A DNA stretch of 64,000 bases from Youhaiella tibetensis. Lineage in GTDB: Bacteria > Pseudomonadota > Alphaproteobacteria > Rhizobiales > Devosiaceae. The stretch covers positions 3,870,001 through 3,934,000 of the forward strand of contig NZ_CP041690.1 of the NCBI RefSeq assembly GCF_008000755.1. Direction: 5' to 3'. The notes beneath the pieces were generated by a model. The model saw only the letters and a list, made by a program, of their open reading frames with translations, was not told where the DNA came from and made no database searches. Position numbers and translations under genes: made by a program. Positions 1-9,756 of this stretch are shown in pieces. Position 1 is the stretch's first letter. Each line of letters begins with the position of its first letter.

Positions 1-2
1 CG

Positions 3-1850
3 CACGGGCGCGAGCTCTCCATCTCCTGGCTGACCGGCACCGTGATGACCGGGCTGACCAGCGTGCTGCTGATGGGCGCGGCGCTCTTTGTCTCCTTCCA
101 GGGGCAGGACACGTTCTCGACCGCCTATGAAGCGCTCCAGATCGCAAACCCGCCCAAGCCGCTCAGCCCCACGAACCTGCTGATCAAGACCAACCGCGTC
201 CGCCCGGTCGCCAAGCCCAAATCCGAGCTCGAGACCATCGAGGCCACGATCAAGGAAACGGTCGACGGGCGCGACATCATCAAGAAGCAGCCCTTCAGCC
301 GCCTGCGCGCCACCCTGGCGACGGCGGCGACTTCGCTCTCGGACGACGTGCCGGCCTATGATCCGGTATCCCTGATCGCCTCGACCCAGCCGCTCGACGC
401 CGACAGCAACGTCTCAACCGACATCTATGGTGCCGAGGTCGAGGGCGAGGTCTCGATCAAGCTCGCCTCGCTGCCGCTGACCCAGGTGCCCCCGCGCGCC
501 ATTTCCGACCAGGTCGCGGCCGACTTCGTGCGCACCACGGTCGAAGGCGCTTATGTGGAAGCCGACAGCACCGCGCTGGCCTATGCCCCCACCGACGCCA
601 CCATCCATGAGCTTTCGGCCACCCCGACCGACGCCATGATCACGGGCGTCGCCGAGAACGTCACGGCCGTACCCAAGACCACGCTGCCCGGACAGGGACT
701 GGGTCGCACCGAGCGCCTGCTGACGCTGCGCGAACCGTCTTCGCTCGAGGAGACGCTCAAGAAGAACGGCTTTACGCCCGATATGATCGCAATGATCAAC
801 GGGACGCTGCGCAACGTCTATCCCTCGACCAACCTTCCCGCCGGCGCGCGCCTGCGCATTCTCTTCGGCCCCTCGCGCAGTTCGGAAAGCCTCATCCCCT
901 ACCGGATGAGCATCTATATCCACGACAACGCCACCAACAAGGACCGGCATGCCGCCACCGTGGCGCTGACCGATCGCGGCCAGTACGTGCTGGCCACCGA
1001 GCCGCCCCAGATCACCTTCCCGGACGAAGACACCGAAGAGATCAACGTCGCCAACCTGCCCTCGATCTACCGCTCGATCTGGGAAACCGGCCGCAAGCAC
1101 GACCTGGACGACGACACCATCAAGCGCATCGTGGCGATGTATGCTTATGACCTGGATCTGAACAAGAAGATCTCGGCCGGCGATTCCATCGAGATCCTGC
1201 AGACGCCTCCGGACGCCAATGGCCACCAGGACCTGCTCTATGTCGGCCTGCGCCTGGGCACCACGCTCAAGGAACTGTTCCGCTTCCGGACGGATGACGG
1301 CAAGGTCGATTTCTTCGATCCTTCCGGCGAGAGCGGCAAGCGCTTCCTCAACCGTCGGCCGCTCCAGGGCGGCGGCGTGGTGCGCTCGAGCTTCGGCTGG
1401 CGCGTGCACCCCATCTTCCACAAGCGCATCCTGCACACGGGCGTCGACCTCGCCTCCAAGACGGGAACCCCCATCTACGCGGCCGGCGACGGCGTGGTGG
1501 AGAAGGCCGGCTGGACCAACGGCTATGGCCGTTACGTCATGATCAAGCACGTCAATGGCTTCGAGACGGGCTATGGCCACATGAGCCGCATTGCCGACAC
1601 CACGACCCCGGGCTCCTATGTGCGCCAGGGCCAGATCATCGGCTATGTGGGCTCGACCGGTAACTCGACCGGCCCGCACCTCCACTTCGAGATCCTGATC
1701 AACGGCAACTTCGTCGATCCGCTGAGCGTAAAGCTGCCGCGCGACAAGTCCCTGCCGGCCCAGTACCAGCAGCAGTTCGCCCAGACCGTGGCCCAGATCC
1801 GCGACCTGATGACCCGCGACGCCGCGCCGATCACGGTGGCCTCCAACTAG
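3..1850 (+). CDS. M23 family metallopeptidase (LytM/peptidoglycan endopeptidase), 5' end outside window
   Basis: Probable envelope zinc endopeptidase that cuts peptide cross-links in peptidoglycan. The frame is already open at base 3 and reads straight into the first possible start (GTG at 42), with a hydrophobic segment spanning that point, so the true start lies upstream and 616 codons are visible. The order is a membrane anchor, a long low-complexity periplasmic stretch, a middle region resembling the LysM-like part of bacterial M23 proteins, then the catalytic domain. That domain shows HTGVD (H and D zinc ligands, about base 1434) and HLHFE near base 1680. It ends convergent to the MFS gene. 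The family call is firm; substrate and cell-division role are inferred. Confidence 0.9.
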   Translation, partial: HGRELSISWLTGTVMTGLTSVLLMGAALFVSFQGQDTFSTAYEALQIANPPKPLSPTNLLIKTNRVRPVAKPKSELETIEATIKETVDGRDIIKKQPFSRLRATLATAATSLSDDVPAYDPVSLIASTQPLDADSNVSTDIYGAEVEGEVSIKLASLPLTQVPPRAISDQVAADFVRTTVEGAYVEADSTALAYAPTDATIHELSATPTDAMITGVAENVTAVPKTTLPGQGLGRTERLLTLREPSSLEETLKKNGFTPDMIAMINGTLRNVYPSTNLPAGARLRILFGPSRSSESLIPYRMSIYIHDNATNKDRHAATVALTDRGQYVLATEPPQITFPDEDTEEINVANLPSIYRSIWETGRKHDLDDDTIKRIVAMYAYDLDLNKKISAGDSIEILQTPPDANGHQDLLYVGLRLGTTLKELFRFRTDDGKVDFFDPSGESGKRFLNRRPLQGGGVVRSSFGWRVHPIFHKRILHTGVDLASKTGTPIYAAGDGVVEKAGWTNGYGRYVMIKHVNGFETGYGHMSRIADTTTPGSYVRQGQIIGYVGSTGNSTGPHLHFEILINGNFVDPLSVKLPRDKSLPAQYQQQFAQTVAQIRDLMTRDAAPITVASN

Positions 1851-1880
1851 GCCGTCGGCGGGCGCCTGGAGACTCCGGCG

Positions 1881-3386
1881 CTAGCGCCGCCGCTCCAGCG
1901 TCACCCAGGCGATGGCAGCCGACACCAGCGACAACCCTGCAGTCGTCCAGGCGACGGCGGCGAAGGCGCCATTCGTGGCCGCTATGCGCGCCGCCTCGGT
2001 TTCAGGCGGCAGGGCCTGGCTGGTGGGCAGGCCGAAGGACAGCCCGTCGACCGCCCCGCCCATCATGGCGTTGAAGACCAGCGCCGCCACGCTCCCCATC
2101 AGGGCGACCGCGAGGAGCCCGGCAACGCGCGCCACGGCATTGTTGACGCCCGAGGCGATGCCGCTATCGGCATCGGGCAGCGAAGTCATGACCGCGGTCG
2201 AGAGCGGGGAGACGACAAAGCCCATGCCGACGCCCATCACGACATTGAGCGGAATGACCGCGAACCAGACATTGTGGAGCGGCGCGGTGAGCGCCAGGCC
2301 GGCAAAGGCCAGGGCGACGAGCGTGGCGCCGCCGGCGATGAGCGGGCCGGGGCCATAGACATCGGCCAGCTTGCCGGTGAACGAGGACAGGAGGGTCAGC
2401 GCAATGCCGAGCGGCAGCGACGCAAGCGCCGCGACCGCCGGGGAGACCCCCCAGCCCGCGATCATGGTCATCGGCAGGTAGAAACCGATGGCGGCGAGCG
2501 AGAAGTAGAGCGCGAAAGTCAGCGCATTGGCGCCCGAGAAGCTCCGATTGCGGAAGAGGCCGAGCGGCAGCATCGGCTGGCGCGCCCGCGTCTCCCAGAA
2601 GAGGAAGGCGACAAACAGCGCCACGCCGACGCCGCAGAAACCGAGAACGTGCGCAAGCGGCGGCACGCTCTGGCTGCCATCGCCGGTCAGCCCGAGCGCG
2701 AAAAGGCCCAGGGCAAAGGTGATGAGCACCCCGCCCAGCACGTCGAGCCTGCGATCGCCCGTAGGCCGATCGTCCGGCACGCGCCAGAAGAGAAGCGCCA
2801 GCGCCGCAAGGCCAAGCGGCAGGTTGATGGCAAAGACCAGCCGCCAGCTCCACTCGCCGAAAATGGTGAGCACGAACCCGCCGATGACCGGCCCGAGAAT
2901 GGTGGTGAGCGAGGACGCCGACGCCCAGATGCCGATGGCCCAGCCGCGCTGGTCGCGCGGGTAGGCCTTGGCGATGATGGCAAGGCTGGAGGGCACCATG
3001 AATGCCGCCCCCATGCCCTGGACGGCCCGAGCCGCGATCAGCAGTTGTGGAGTTGGCGCCAGGGCGCTGGCGACCGACGCGATGACGAAAACGCCGATCC
3101 CCGCCGAGAAGACACGCTTGAGCCCGAACCGATCCCCCGCGGCCCCGCCGATGAGCAGCAGCGAGGCGAGGAAGAGCATGTAGCCGTTCGATATCCACTG
3201 CGCGTCCGACAGGGTCGCCCCGAGATTGGCGCGGATGGCGGGCGTCGCGATGGAGAGGACCGAACCGTCGATGAAGGCCATCGACGAGGCCAGAATCGCG
3301 GCCGCCAGCACGAAGATGCGCGCCGGGGCCGGACAAAAGGTTGCGGGTGCTTCGCTCTGGAGAGTGGTTGGCGCACTATCTGTCAT
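1881..3386 (-). CDS. MFS transporter, DHA2 (EmrB/QacA-like) family
   Basis: Inner-membrane proton-driven exporter of 501 residues, the usual length for 14-helix drug:H+ antiporters. The N-terminal half shows the family pattern IDGSVLSIATPAI in helix 1, an RFGLKR loop between helices 2 and 3, and a GPVIGGF motif in helix 5. The frame is open further upstream, to 3542, but the extra 52 residues are Arg/Ser-rich and overlap the neighbouring VOC gene; the ATG at 3386 gives the normal N-terminus. It lies 31 bp downstream of the VOC gene on the same strand, so co-transcription is possible. The substrate cannot be told from sequence. Confidence 0.88.
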   Translation of the reverse strand: MTDSAPTTLQSEAPATFCPAPARIFVLAAAILASSMAFIDGSVLSIATPAIRANLGATLSDAQWISNGYMLFLASLLLIGGAAGDRFGLKRVFSAGIGVFVIASVASALAPTPQLLIAARAVQGMGAAFMVPSSLAIIAKAYPRDQRGWAIGIWASASSLTTILGPVIGGFVLTIFGEWSWRLVFAINLPLGLAALALLFWRVPDDRPTGDRRLDVLGGVLITFALGLFALGLTGDGSQSVPPLAHVLGFCGVGVALFVAFLFWETRARQPMLPLGLFRNRSFSGANALTFALYFSLAAIGFYLPMTMIAGWGVSPAVAALASLPLGIALTLLSSFTGKLADVYGPGPLIAGGATLVALAFAGLALTAPLHNVWFAVIPLNVVMGVGMGFVVSPLSTAVMTSLPDADSGIASGVNNAVARVAGLLAVALMGSVAALVFNAMMGGAVDGLSFGLPTSQALPPETEAARIAATNGAFAAVAWTTAGLSLVSAAIAWVTLERRR

Positions 3387-3417
3387 CGGAACACCCGCCG
3401 GCTGTTTGGAGGTCAGC

Positions 3418-3765
3418 CTATTCTGTCGCGATCCAGACCGCCAGTTCGTTGCCGCCCGGTTCGCGGAAATGGAAACGTCGCCCGCCGGGGAAATCGAACG
3501 GCTCGCGCGTGATGACCCCGCCGGCGGCCGTGACCTCCCCATAGGCGGCCTCCAGATCCTGCGTGCGCACTACCGCCAGCAGCGGCGCCGCCGCCTGATT
3601 CTCCGCCTCGGCTACGCCCACGTCGATCCCCGCATCGGCCGCCCCGGAATAGCCTGGGCCATAGTCGATCCGGGACCACCCAAACGCCTCGGCGAAGAAG
3701 CGGCTGGACGCCTCGAGGTTGGCGCTGGTGAATTCGAGATAATCGATCTGAAAGCTGTTGCCCAT
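3418..3765 (-). CDS. VOC superfamily (glyoxalase/bleomycin-resistance fold) protein
   Basis: Small protein of 115 residues with the beta-alpha-beta-beta-beta arrangement of vicinal-oxygen-chelate proteins. It starts with the FQIDYLEFTSANLEAS pattern and ends with FREPGGNELAVW, where the Glu is a typical metal ligand. Such proteins may be lyases, dioxygenases or drug-binding proteins, and the substrate is unknown. An in-frame ATG at 3780 is also possible; the ATG at 3765 is chosen because GGAG lies about nine bases upstream. It is followed by the MFS exporter on the same strand, which would fit a small detoxification unit, but that is inference. Confidence 0.8.
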   Translation of the reverse strand: MGNSFQIDYLEFTSANLEASSRFFAEAFGWSRIDYGPGYSGAADAGIDVGVAEAENQAAAPLLAVVRTQDLEAAYGEVTAAGGVITREPFDFPGGRRFHFREPGGNELAVWIATE

Positions 3766-3845
3766 GTGACGCGACTCCATTGTTCTCTTTTTGTTCTAAT
3801 CTGGAATCGGCGTGAGACGCAAGCGGGCCACGGCCGCAAAAGCAA

Positions 3846-3873
3846 AAAGGCCGGCCCTTTCGGGTCGGCCTTT
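3846..3873 (-). terminator. Rho-independent terminator of clpB
   Basis: A 12-bp stem (AAAGGCCGACCC pairing with GGGCCGGCCTTT on the minus strand, one wobble pair) has a 4-base loop and is followed by a T-rich run. It lies just beyond the clpB stop. Confidence 0.8.
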
Positions 3874-3894
3874 GCCAACGGGCGGGAAAGGAGA

Positions 3895-6504
3895 CTAAGC
3901 CGCCGCGCCGGTAACTTCGGAGCCTTTTTCAGGAACGAGGACCAGATGCTCCCCGTCCGCCTCGACCACCACATTGGTGCCGTCCGCGACCTTGCCGGCC
4001 AGGATTTCCTCGGCCAGCTGGTCCTGGATCTCGCGCTGGATCACGCGCTTGAGCGGCCGCGCGCCATAGGCGGGGTCGTACCCTTCGAGCGCCAGCCAGT
4101 CGCGGGCTGCGGGCGTGAGCGTTAGGGTCACGTCGCGTTCCTTGAGCAGTTCCTGGAGCCGCTTCATCTGGATGTCGACAATGGCGCCCATATGCTTGCG
4201 CTCGAGCCGGTGGAACAGCAGGATTTCGTCGATCCGGTTGAGGAATTCCGGCCGGAACGCCGCCTTGACCGCATCGAGCACCTTGCCGCGCACCGCCTCG
4301 ACCGTCTCGCCGTCGGCGAGCTGGGCCAGGTATTCGGCGCCCAGGTTCGACGTCATGATGATGAGCGTGTTGCGGAAGTCGACCGTGCGGCCCTGCCCGT
4401 CCGTCAGGCGCCCGTCATCGAGCACCTGGAGGAGGACGTTGAACACGTCCGGATGCGCCTTCTCGATCTCGTCGAACAGCACGACCTGATAAGGCCGGCG
4501 CCGCACCGCTTCGGTCAGCACGCCACCTTCCTCATAGCCCACATAGCCCGGAGGGGCACCGATGAGCCGGGCCACGGAGTGCTTCTCCATGAACTCGCTC
4601 ATGTCGATGCGGACCATGGCGGTCTCATCGTCGAACAGGAACTGCGCCAGGGCCTTGGTGAGCTCGGTCTTGCCGACGCCCGTGGGGCCAAGGAACATGA
4701 ACGAGCCGATCGGCCGGTTGGGATCCTGCAGGCCCGCGCGAGCACGCCGCACTGCCTTGGAGACCGCGACCACGGCTTCCTCCTGGCCGATGACGCGGGC
4801 GCCGAGCGACTGCTCCATATGCATGAGCTTCTCGCGTTCGCCCTCGAGCATCTTGTCGACCGGAATACCCGTCCAGCGCGAAACCACCTGCGCGATCTCG
4901 GAAGGCGTGACGACTTCCTCGACCATGGTCGGTTCGGCGCTCTTGTTCTCTTCGGCCGCCTTGAGGCGCTTTTCGAGATCGGGGATCACGCCATAGGCAA
5001 GCTCGCCCGCACGGGCCAGATCGCCGGTGCGCTGGGCACTTTCGAGCTGGCTGCGCGCCGCGTCGAGCTCTTCCTTGAGCTTCTGGCTACCGGCGAGGCG
5101 TTCCTTCTCGGCTAGCCATCTGGACGACAGCGCCTGCGCCTCTTCCTCGTGTTCGGCCAGCTCTGCCTCGAGCTTGACGAGCCGCGACTTGGAGGCGTCG
5201 TCGGTTTCCTTCTTCAAGGCCTCGCGCTCGATCTTGAGCTGCATGATGCGCCGGTCGAGCTCGTCGAGGGCCTCGGGCTTGGAATCGACGGCCATGCGCA
5301 GGCGCGCCGCCGCCTCGTCCATGAGGTCGATGGCCTTGTCGGGCAGGAACCGGTCGGTGATGTAGCGGTTCGACAGGGTCGCCGCGCTCACCAGGGCCGA
5401 GTCCGAAATCCGCACGCCATGGTGCAGCTCGTACTTTTCCTTGAGCCCGCGCAGGATCGAGATGGTGTCTTCCACCGTCGGCTCGTTGACGAAGACCGGC
5501 TGGAAGCGACGGGCCAGGGCCGCGTCCTTTTCCACGTACTTGCGGTATTCATCGAGCGTGGTGGCGCCCACGCAGTGGAGCTCACCACGCGCCAGGGCGG
5601 GCTTGAGAAGGTTCGACGCATCCATGGCGCCATCGGACTTGCCGGCGCCGACCAGGGTATGCATCTCGTCGATGAAGAGGATCACCTGCCCGTCCGAGGA
5701 CGACACCTCGTTGAGCACGGCCTTGAGCCGCTCCTCGAACTCGCCACGATACTTGGCGCCCGCGATGAGTGCGCCCATGTCGAGCGCCAGCAGCGACTTG
5801 TTCTTGAGGCTTTCGGGCACGTCGCCGTTGACGATGCGGATGGCAAGGCCCTCCGCGATCGCCGTCTTGCCGACGCCGGGTTCGCCGATCAGCACCGGGT
5901 TGTTCTTGGTGCGCCGCGACAGCACCTGAATGGTGCGGCGGATTTCCTCGTCACGCCCGATGACGGGATCGAGCTTGCCGTCGCGCACGTCCTGCGTCAG
6001 GTCGCGCGCATATTTTTTCAGGGCATCGTACTGGCTCTCGGCCGAAGCCGAGTCGGCAGTGCGCCCCTTGCGGATCTCGTTGATGGCTTCGTTGAGCGCC
6101 TGCGGCGTCACCCCGGCGGAGGCCAGGATCTTGCCGGCATCGGTGTCCTTCTCGACGGTCATGGCCAGAAGCAGCCGCTCGACCGTGACATAGGAATCGC
6201 CGGCCTTCTGGGCGGCGCTTTCGGCAGTCTCGAAGACGCGGGCAAGCTCGCGCGTCAGGTAAAGCTGGGAGGCATCCCCCGAGACGCTGGGAATCTTGTT
6301 GAGCGCAGCATCCACCGCTGCGCGGGCGGCCTTGGAATTGCCGCCAGCCCGATCGATGAGACCGGACGCCATGCCCTGATCGTCATCAAGCAGGACCTTG
6401 AGCATGTGGAGGGGCGAGAACTGCTGGTGGCCCTTGCCCAGGGCCATGGTCTGCGCCGCCTGAACGAAGCCTCGGGCCCGTTCGGTGTACTTTTCAATAT
6501 TCAT
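3895..6504 (-). CDS. clpB: ATP-dependent chaperone ClpB
   Basis: Hsp100 disaggregase that rescues aggregated proteins with DnaK in the cytoplasm. At 869 residues it has the normal ClpB length and architecture: an N-terminal Clp repeat domain, AAA-1 with Walker A GEPGVGKT (residues 207-214), a coiled-coil M domain rich in Glu/Lys/Arg (about 400-530), which separates ClpB from ClpA/ClpC, and AAA-2 with Walker A GPTGVGKT. The frame is open a further 650 bp upstream, but [10 protein letters not shown] is the conserved N-terminus and the ATG at 6504 has an AAAGGAGAG ribosome site. A heat-shock-like promoter lies upstream, and the ribosome site sits in a small hairpin. Confidence 0.97.
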   Translation of the reverse strand: MNIEKYTERARGFVQAAQTMALGKGHQQFSPLHMLKVLLDDDQGMASGLIDRAGGNSKAARAAVDAALNKIPSVSGDASQLYLTRELARVFETAESAAQKAGDSYVTVERLLLAMTVEKDTDAGKILASAGVTPQALNEAINEIRKGRTADSASAESQYDALKKYARDLTQDVRDGKLDPVIGRDEEIRRTIQVLSRRTKNNPVLIGEPGVGKTAIAEGLAIRIVNGDVPESLKNKSLLALDMGALIAGAKYRGEFEERLKAVLNEVSSSDGQVILFIDEMHTLVGAGKSDGAMDASNLLKPALARGELHCVGATTLDEYRKYVEKDAALARRFQPVFVNEPTVEDTISILRGLKEKYELHHGVRISDSALVSAATLSNRYITDRFLPDKAIDLMDEAAARLRMAVDSKPEALDELDRRIMQLKIEREALKKETDDASKSRLVKLEAELAEHEEEAQALSSRWLAEKERLAGSQKLKEELDAARSQLESAQRTGDLARAGELAYGVIPDLEKRLKAAEENKSAEPTMVEEVVTPSEIAQVVSRWTGIPVDKMLEGEREKLMHMEQSLGARVIGQEEAVVAVSKAVRRARAGLQDPNRPIGSFMFLGPTGVGKTELTKALAQFLFDDETAMVRIDMSEFMEKHSVARLIGAPPGYVGYEEGGVLTEAVRRRPYQVVLFDEIEKAHPDVFNVLLQVLDDGRLTDGQGRTVDFRNTLIIMTSNLGAEYLAQLADGETVEAVRGKVLDAVKAAFRPEFLNRIDEILLFHRLERKHMGAIVDIQMKRLQELLKERDVTLTLTPAARDWLALEGYDPAYGARPLKRVIQREIQDQLAEEILAGKVADGTNVVVEADGEHLVLVPEKGSEVTGAAA

Positions 6505-6510
6505 GCAACT

Positions 6511-6524
6511 CTCCTTTGGAGGCA
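6511..6524 (-). promoter_or_regulatory. Shine-Dalgarno-sequestering mini-hairpin before clpB
   Basis: On the minus strand CTCC-AAA-GGAG forms a short stem whose 3' arm is the clpB ribosome-binding site, six to eight bases before the ATG. It could act as a simple RNA thermosensor, or it may be coincidental because the stem is only 4 bp. Confidence 0.35.
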
Positions 6525-6617
6525 CGCCGGAAACGCCCGAAAACTCGGCACGGCCCGGTCGCCGGAAGTGTTGTGGCCGTCGCACCCGCTTGGCGGCGTA
6601 CTCAGGCAACACCCAAG

Positions 6618-6645
6618 ATATAGGAGAGGTTGCGCCAAACAAAAG
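6618..6645 (-). promoter_or_regulatory. clpB: Possible RpoH (heat-shock) promoter of clpB
   Basis: Minus strand: CTTTTG, 15 bases, then CCTATAT, about 115 bases before the clpB ATG. The -10 matches the alphaproteobacterial sigma-32 pattern (CCTATAT) well; the -35 is a weaker match to CTTGAA. ClpB is a standard RpoH target. Confidence 0.45.
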
Positions 6646-6772
6646 GGCGTGAAGCGGAAATGGGTGGCAGAACTCACCTCCCGCTCCAACCTGCCCTCCC
6701 CGGCCTTCGCCGGCGCGGAGAGATGCAGGGTGAACGGCCCGCGGGACCAGGCGCAGTGCCCCAAAACGAAAA

Positions 6773-6794
6773 GGCCGAACCCACAGGTCCGGCC
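6773..6794 (-). terminator. Rho-independent terminator of the DUF4167 gene
   Basis: Minus strand: GGCCGGACC, loop TGTG, GGTTCGGCC, then TTTTCGTTTT. The 9-bp stem includes one G-T pair and lies 27 bases past the stop codon. Confidence 0.85.
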
Positions 6795-6820
6795 CTCTCC
6801 AAATCTCAAGCCTTGCAGGC

Positions 6821-7453
6821 TTATTCGGCTGCGGTCGGTGCGCCGCCAGCGGTGATGAAGGCGGGCAGTTCGCCGATCTCGGGCTGCTCGGCTTCGGCCG
6901 GATCGGCGCCGTTGCCTTCGGCACCGGCAGCGCGACGACGGCGCGGACGGCGCTCGCGGCGACGCGGGGCCTCGGCTTCGCCCTCGCCTTCGGCAGCGGC
7001 GGCCGGAGCGGCAGCGGCTTCCTCGGTATTGGCTTCGGCCGGCGCTTCGGCGGTTTCGCCTTCGCTGCCCTCGGCATCGTTCTGGGCCGGCTGCGCGATG
7101 CGCTCGGGCACCGAGAAGCGGCTGTTTTCCTGCGGCTCGAACTCGTCGTCCTCGCCGTCATTGTCGTTGAACTGGTCGGAGCGCTGCACGCCCTGGGGCT
7201 GGGCGGCCGACACGATGCGGAAATAATGCTCGGCGTGCTGGAGGTAGTTCTCGGCCATCACCGAGTCCCCGGAAGCCTGGGCATCGCGGGCGAGCTGGAC
7301 ATATTTCTCGGCGATATGGGCAGCGTTGCCGCGCACCTTCACGTCCGGTCCGTTGCTCTCATAGTTGCGCGACAGCGGATTGACGTGCTTGCGCCCGCCA
7401 TTGTTGTTGCGTCCGCGCGAACGGTTCTTGTTGTTCTGTTGGTTCGGTCTCAT
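6821..7453 (-). CDS. DUF4167 domain-containing protein
   Basis: Alphaproteobacterial protein of 210 residues. The first 80 or so residues carry the conserved domain: a basic Asn/Arg-rich start, [20 protein letters not shown], then a helical stretch with the [14 protein letters not shown] pattern. The C-terminal half is Ala/Glu/Pro-rich and ends with an Arg cluster, so it is probably disordered. The basic start suggests RNA or nucleic-acid contact, but no function is established. Its position between prmC and clpB is common in Rhizobiales. It ends at its own terminator. The ribosome site before the ATG at 7453 is weak. Confidence 0.88.
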   Translation of the reverse strand: MRPNQQNNKNRSRGRNNNGGRKHVNPLSRNYESNGPDVKVRGNAAHIAEKYVQLARDAQASGDSVMAENYLQHAEHYFRIVSAAQPQGVQRSDQFNDNDGEDDEFEPQENSRFSVPERIAQPAQNDAEGSEGETAEAPAEANTEEAAAAPAAAAEGEGEAEAPRRRERRPRRRRAAGAEGNGADPAEAEQPEIGELPAFITAGGAPTAAE

Positions 7454-7791
7454 CGTATCGCTTCGATCATCAGTAAGCGTCTAGCACCGGGGGATTGGCT
7501 CATCTGCCAACTCAACCCGCAACCCGGGCGGCCCTAGCGTGCCGTGCCGGTTAAAGTTCGTTGTTTGTGAGTCCCCAAAACACTGTCGCGATTTGATCAC
7601 TTAGTCCGCATCATCCGGGCGTCCGGGATCCTTGCCCGGGTCCGCGCTGGAAAAACTTCAGCTTCGCCGATGAGCGGGTGACCATCACCTAGACGCCAAA
7701 GCGTCATTGACAGCATTGGGAAACTAGCCTGTTCGCCTGAGCTTTCCAAGCGAAATGTTCGGTCTCACGCATGCGTGTGCTGTCTATGCAC
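7454..7791. other. Intergenic region between the DUF4167 gene and prmC
   Basis: This 338-bp stretch holds no convincing gene. Two small perfect hairpins are visible: GGTGA-CCA-TCACC near 7677-7689 and GACGC-CAAA-GCGTC near 7692-7705. There is also a compound CCCGGG-type inverted repeat near 7627-7655. It must contain the promoter of the DUF4167 gene and any prmC terminator, but no standard T-tract terminator is evident. A small RNA cannot be excluded. Confidence 0.4.
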
Positions 7792-8649
7792 CTATAGTTG
7801 GTGCGCAATAACCACACGATCAAGACCGGCCAGATCCTTTTCGATCCTCACTTTGGAAAAGCCCTTGGCCTCGAACAGCTCGACCACGGCCTGCCCCTGG
7901 CCCGACCCGATTTCAACCATCAGGGCGCCCGGGGCGCGCAGGTGCCGGCCCGCGCTTTCGGCAATCACCCGATAGGGCCCGAGCCCGTCCGGACCGCCGT
8001 CGAGGGCCAGCAGGGGATCGAAATCGCGCACGTCCGGAGCCAGCCCCGCGATGGTTGCGGATTCGATATAGGGGGGATTGGAGACGATGAGATCGAAGCG
8101 CTCGTCCGGCCCGATCGGATCGAACCAGGACCCCTGGCGCAATTCGAGCCGGCCCGAGACACTATTGTCCCGGGCATTGGCGGCCGCCGCCTCGAGGGCC
8201 AGCGGCGCGAGATCGGTCGCCACCGCCAGCACGGTCGGATTGTTGGCGAGGATGGCGACGGGGATGGCGCCGCTGCCGGTGCCGAGATCGAGCAGGCGCG
8301 CAGAAGGATGGCCGGCCAGCCATTGCAGGGCCAGATCGACGAGGAGTTCGGTATCGGGGCGCGGCACGAGCGTGGCCGCATTGAGCCGGAACGGCAGCCC
8401 GTAAAATTCCTTCTCCCCCAGTATGCGCGCCACCGGCTCACCCGTGAGCCGGCGCAGCGCCAGGCTTTCGAGCCGTTCGAGCGCTGCAGGCGGAGCCGGC
8501 TGCTGCTCGGCGCCGAGCAGCGCCAGGCTATCGAGGCCGAAAGCCTCCAGCGCCAGAAGGCGGGCGTCGAGTTCAGGGGTATCCAGGTTCGCCGCGCGGA
8601 AGCGGTCGCGGACCGCGCGCCAGGCGGCGCCGATGGCCGGCCCGCTCAG
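7792..8649 (-). CDS. prmC: Peptide chain release factor N5-glutamine methyltransferase PrmC (HemK), probable CTG start
   Basis: Methylates the Gln of the GGQ motif of RF1/RF2 using S-adenosylmethionine. The C-terminal Rossmann domain shows [15 protein letters not shown] and the catalytic SNPPYIE. The nearest conventional start, GTG at 8433, would begin at [11 protein letters not shown] and delete the helical N-terminal domain. The same frame continues upstream with good PrmC-like sequence ([15 protein letters not shown]-type helix, then RRLTGEP). No ATG, GTG or TTG occurs between the upstream in-frame TAA and 8433. A CTG at 8649 overlaps the prfA stop as CTGA, has GGAAGG six bases upstream, and gives 285 residues, the family length. 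The gene is certain; the CTG start is inferred. Confidence 0.93.
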   Translation of the reverse strand: MSGPAIGAAWRAVRDRFRAANLDTPELDARLLALEAFGLDSLALLGAEQQPAPPAALERLESLALRRLTGEPVARILGEKEFYGLPFRLNAATLVPRPDTELLVDLALQWLAGHPSARLLDLGTGSGAIPVAILANNPTVLAVATDLAPLALEAAAANARDNSVSGRLELRQGSWFDPIGPDERFDLIVSNPPYIESATIAGLAPDVRDFDPLLALDGGPDGLGPYRVIAESAGRHLRAPGALMVEIGSGQGQAVVELFEAKGFSKVRIEKDLAGLDRVVIAHQL

Positions 8650-9722
8650 GAAACGCCTTCCATGGCGGCAAGCTGGGCCGCCTGGTTCTCGGTGATGAGG
8701 GCCGAAACCAGCTCGTCGAGCGCTTCGCCCTCGATGACCTTGTCGAGCTTATAGAGCGTCAGGTTGATGCGGTGATCGGTGACCCGGCCCTGCGGGAAAT
8801 TATAGGTGCGGATGCGCTCGGAACGATCGCCCGATCCGACCTGCTCGCGCCGCGCTTCGGACCGCGCGCTGTCGCGGGCGTCCCGCTGGGCTTCGAACAG
8901 GCGCGCGCGCAGCACCTTCATGGCATTGGCGCGGTTCTGGTGCTGGCTCTTTTCGGAGGAGGTCACGACGATACCGGTGGGGAGGTGCGTGATGCGCACC
9001 GCGCTATCGGTGGTGTTGACGTGCTGGCCGCCCGCGCCCGAGGAGCGCATCGTGTCGATGCGGATATCTTCGGCCTTGATGTCGATATCGATGTCTTCCA
9101 CTTCCGGCAGCACCGCCACGGTCGCCGCCGAGGTGTGGATGCGGCCAGACGCTTCGGTCGCCGGCACGCGCTGCACGCGATGGACGCCGCTCTCGAACTT
9201 GAGGCGGGCATAGACGCCCTTGCCCGAGATATTGGCCACCGCTTCCTTGTAGCCGCCCGCTTCGCCCGGGCTCTCCTCCATGACGGTGAACTTCCAGCCC
9301 TGCAGGTCCGCATAGCGCTGATACATGCGGAAAAGGTCGCCCGCGAACAGCGCCGCCTCGTCCCCGCCGGTGCCGGCGCGCACTTCGAGGATGACGCTCT
9401 TCTCGTCGGCGGCATCCTTGGGCAACAGCAGGATGCGGATTTCCTGGGTCATCGTCTCGAGGCGTTCCTCGAGCTCGGCCACCTCCGCCTCGGCCATCTC
9501 GGCCAGCTCCGGATCGCCCGACGCCGCCATCTCGCGCGCGTCCTCGAGTTCGCGCTGCAGCTTGCGATAGGCGATGATGGGCCGCACCACCGGCTCCATC
9601 TCGGCATATTCCTTGGAGAGCTTGACGAACTGATCGGCTGCTGGCCCGGAGGCCAGCTCCGCCTCGATGCTGAGGAAGCGCTTTTCGAGAACGTCGAGCT
9701 TATCGGCGGGAAGTGTTGCCAT
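8646..9722 (-). CDS. prfA: Peptide chain release factor 1
   Basis: RF1 recognises UAA and UAG in the ribosomal A site and triggers hydrolysis of peptidyl-tRNA. At 358 residues it is full length. It shows the catalytic GAGGQHVN motif near residue 235 and the RF1-type C-terminal [17 protein letters not shown]. It overlaps the inferred prmC start by 4 bp, so the factor and its modifying enzyme are translationally coupled. It lies 34 bp downstream of ptsP on the same strand and is probably part of a lysC-ptsP-prfA-prmC transcript. Confidence 0.97.
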   Translation of the reverse strand: MATLPADKLDVLEKRFLSIEAELASGPAADQFVKLSKEYAEMEPVVRPIIAYRKLQRELEDAREMAASGDPELAEMAEAEVAELEERLETMTQEIRILLLPKDAADEKSVILEVRAGTGGDEAALFAGDLFRMYQRYADLQGWKFTVMEESPGEAGGYKEAVANISGKGVYARLKFESGVHRVQRVPATEASGRIHTSAATVAVLPEVEDIDIDIKAEDIRIDTMRSSGAGGQHVNTTDSAVRITHLPTGIVVTSSEKSQHQNRANAMKVLRARLFEAQRDARDSARSEARREQVGSGDRSERIRTYNFPQGRVTDHRINLTLYKLDKVIEGEALDELVSALITENQAAQLAAMEGVS

Positions 9723-9756
9723 GATCTCTTGGATGCAAGTCGGGAAGGCCCGCGTC

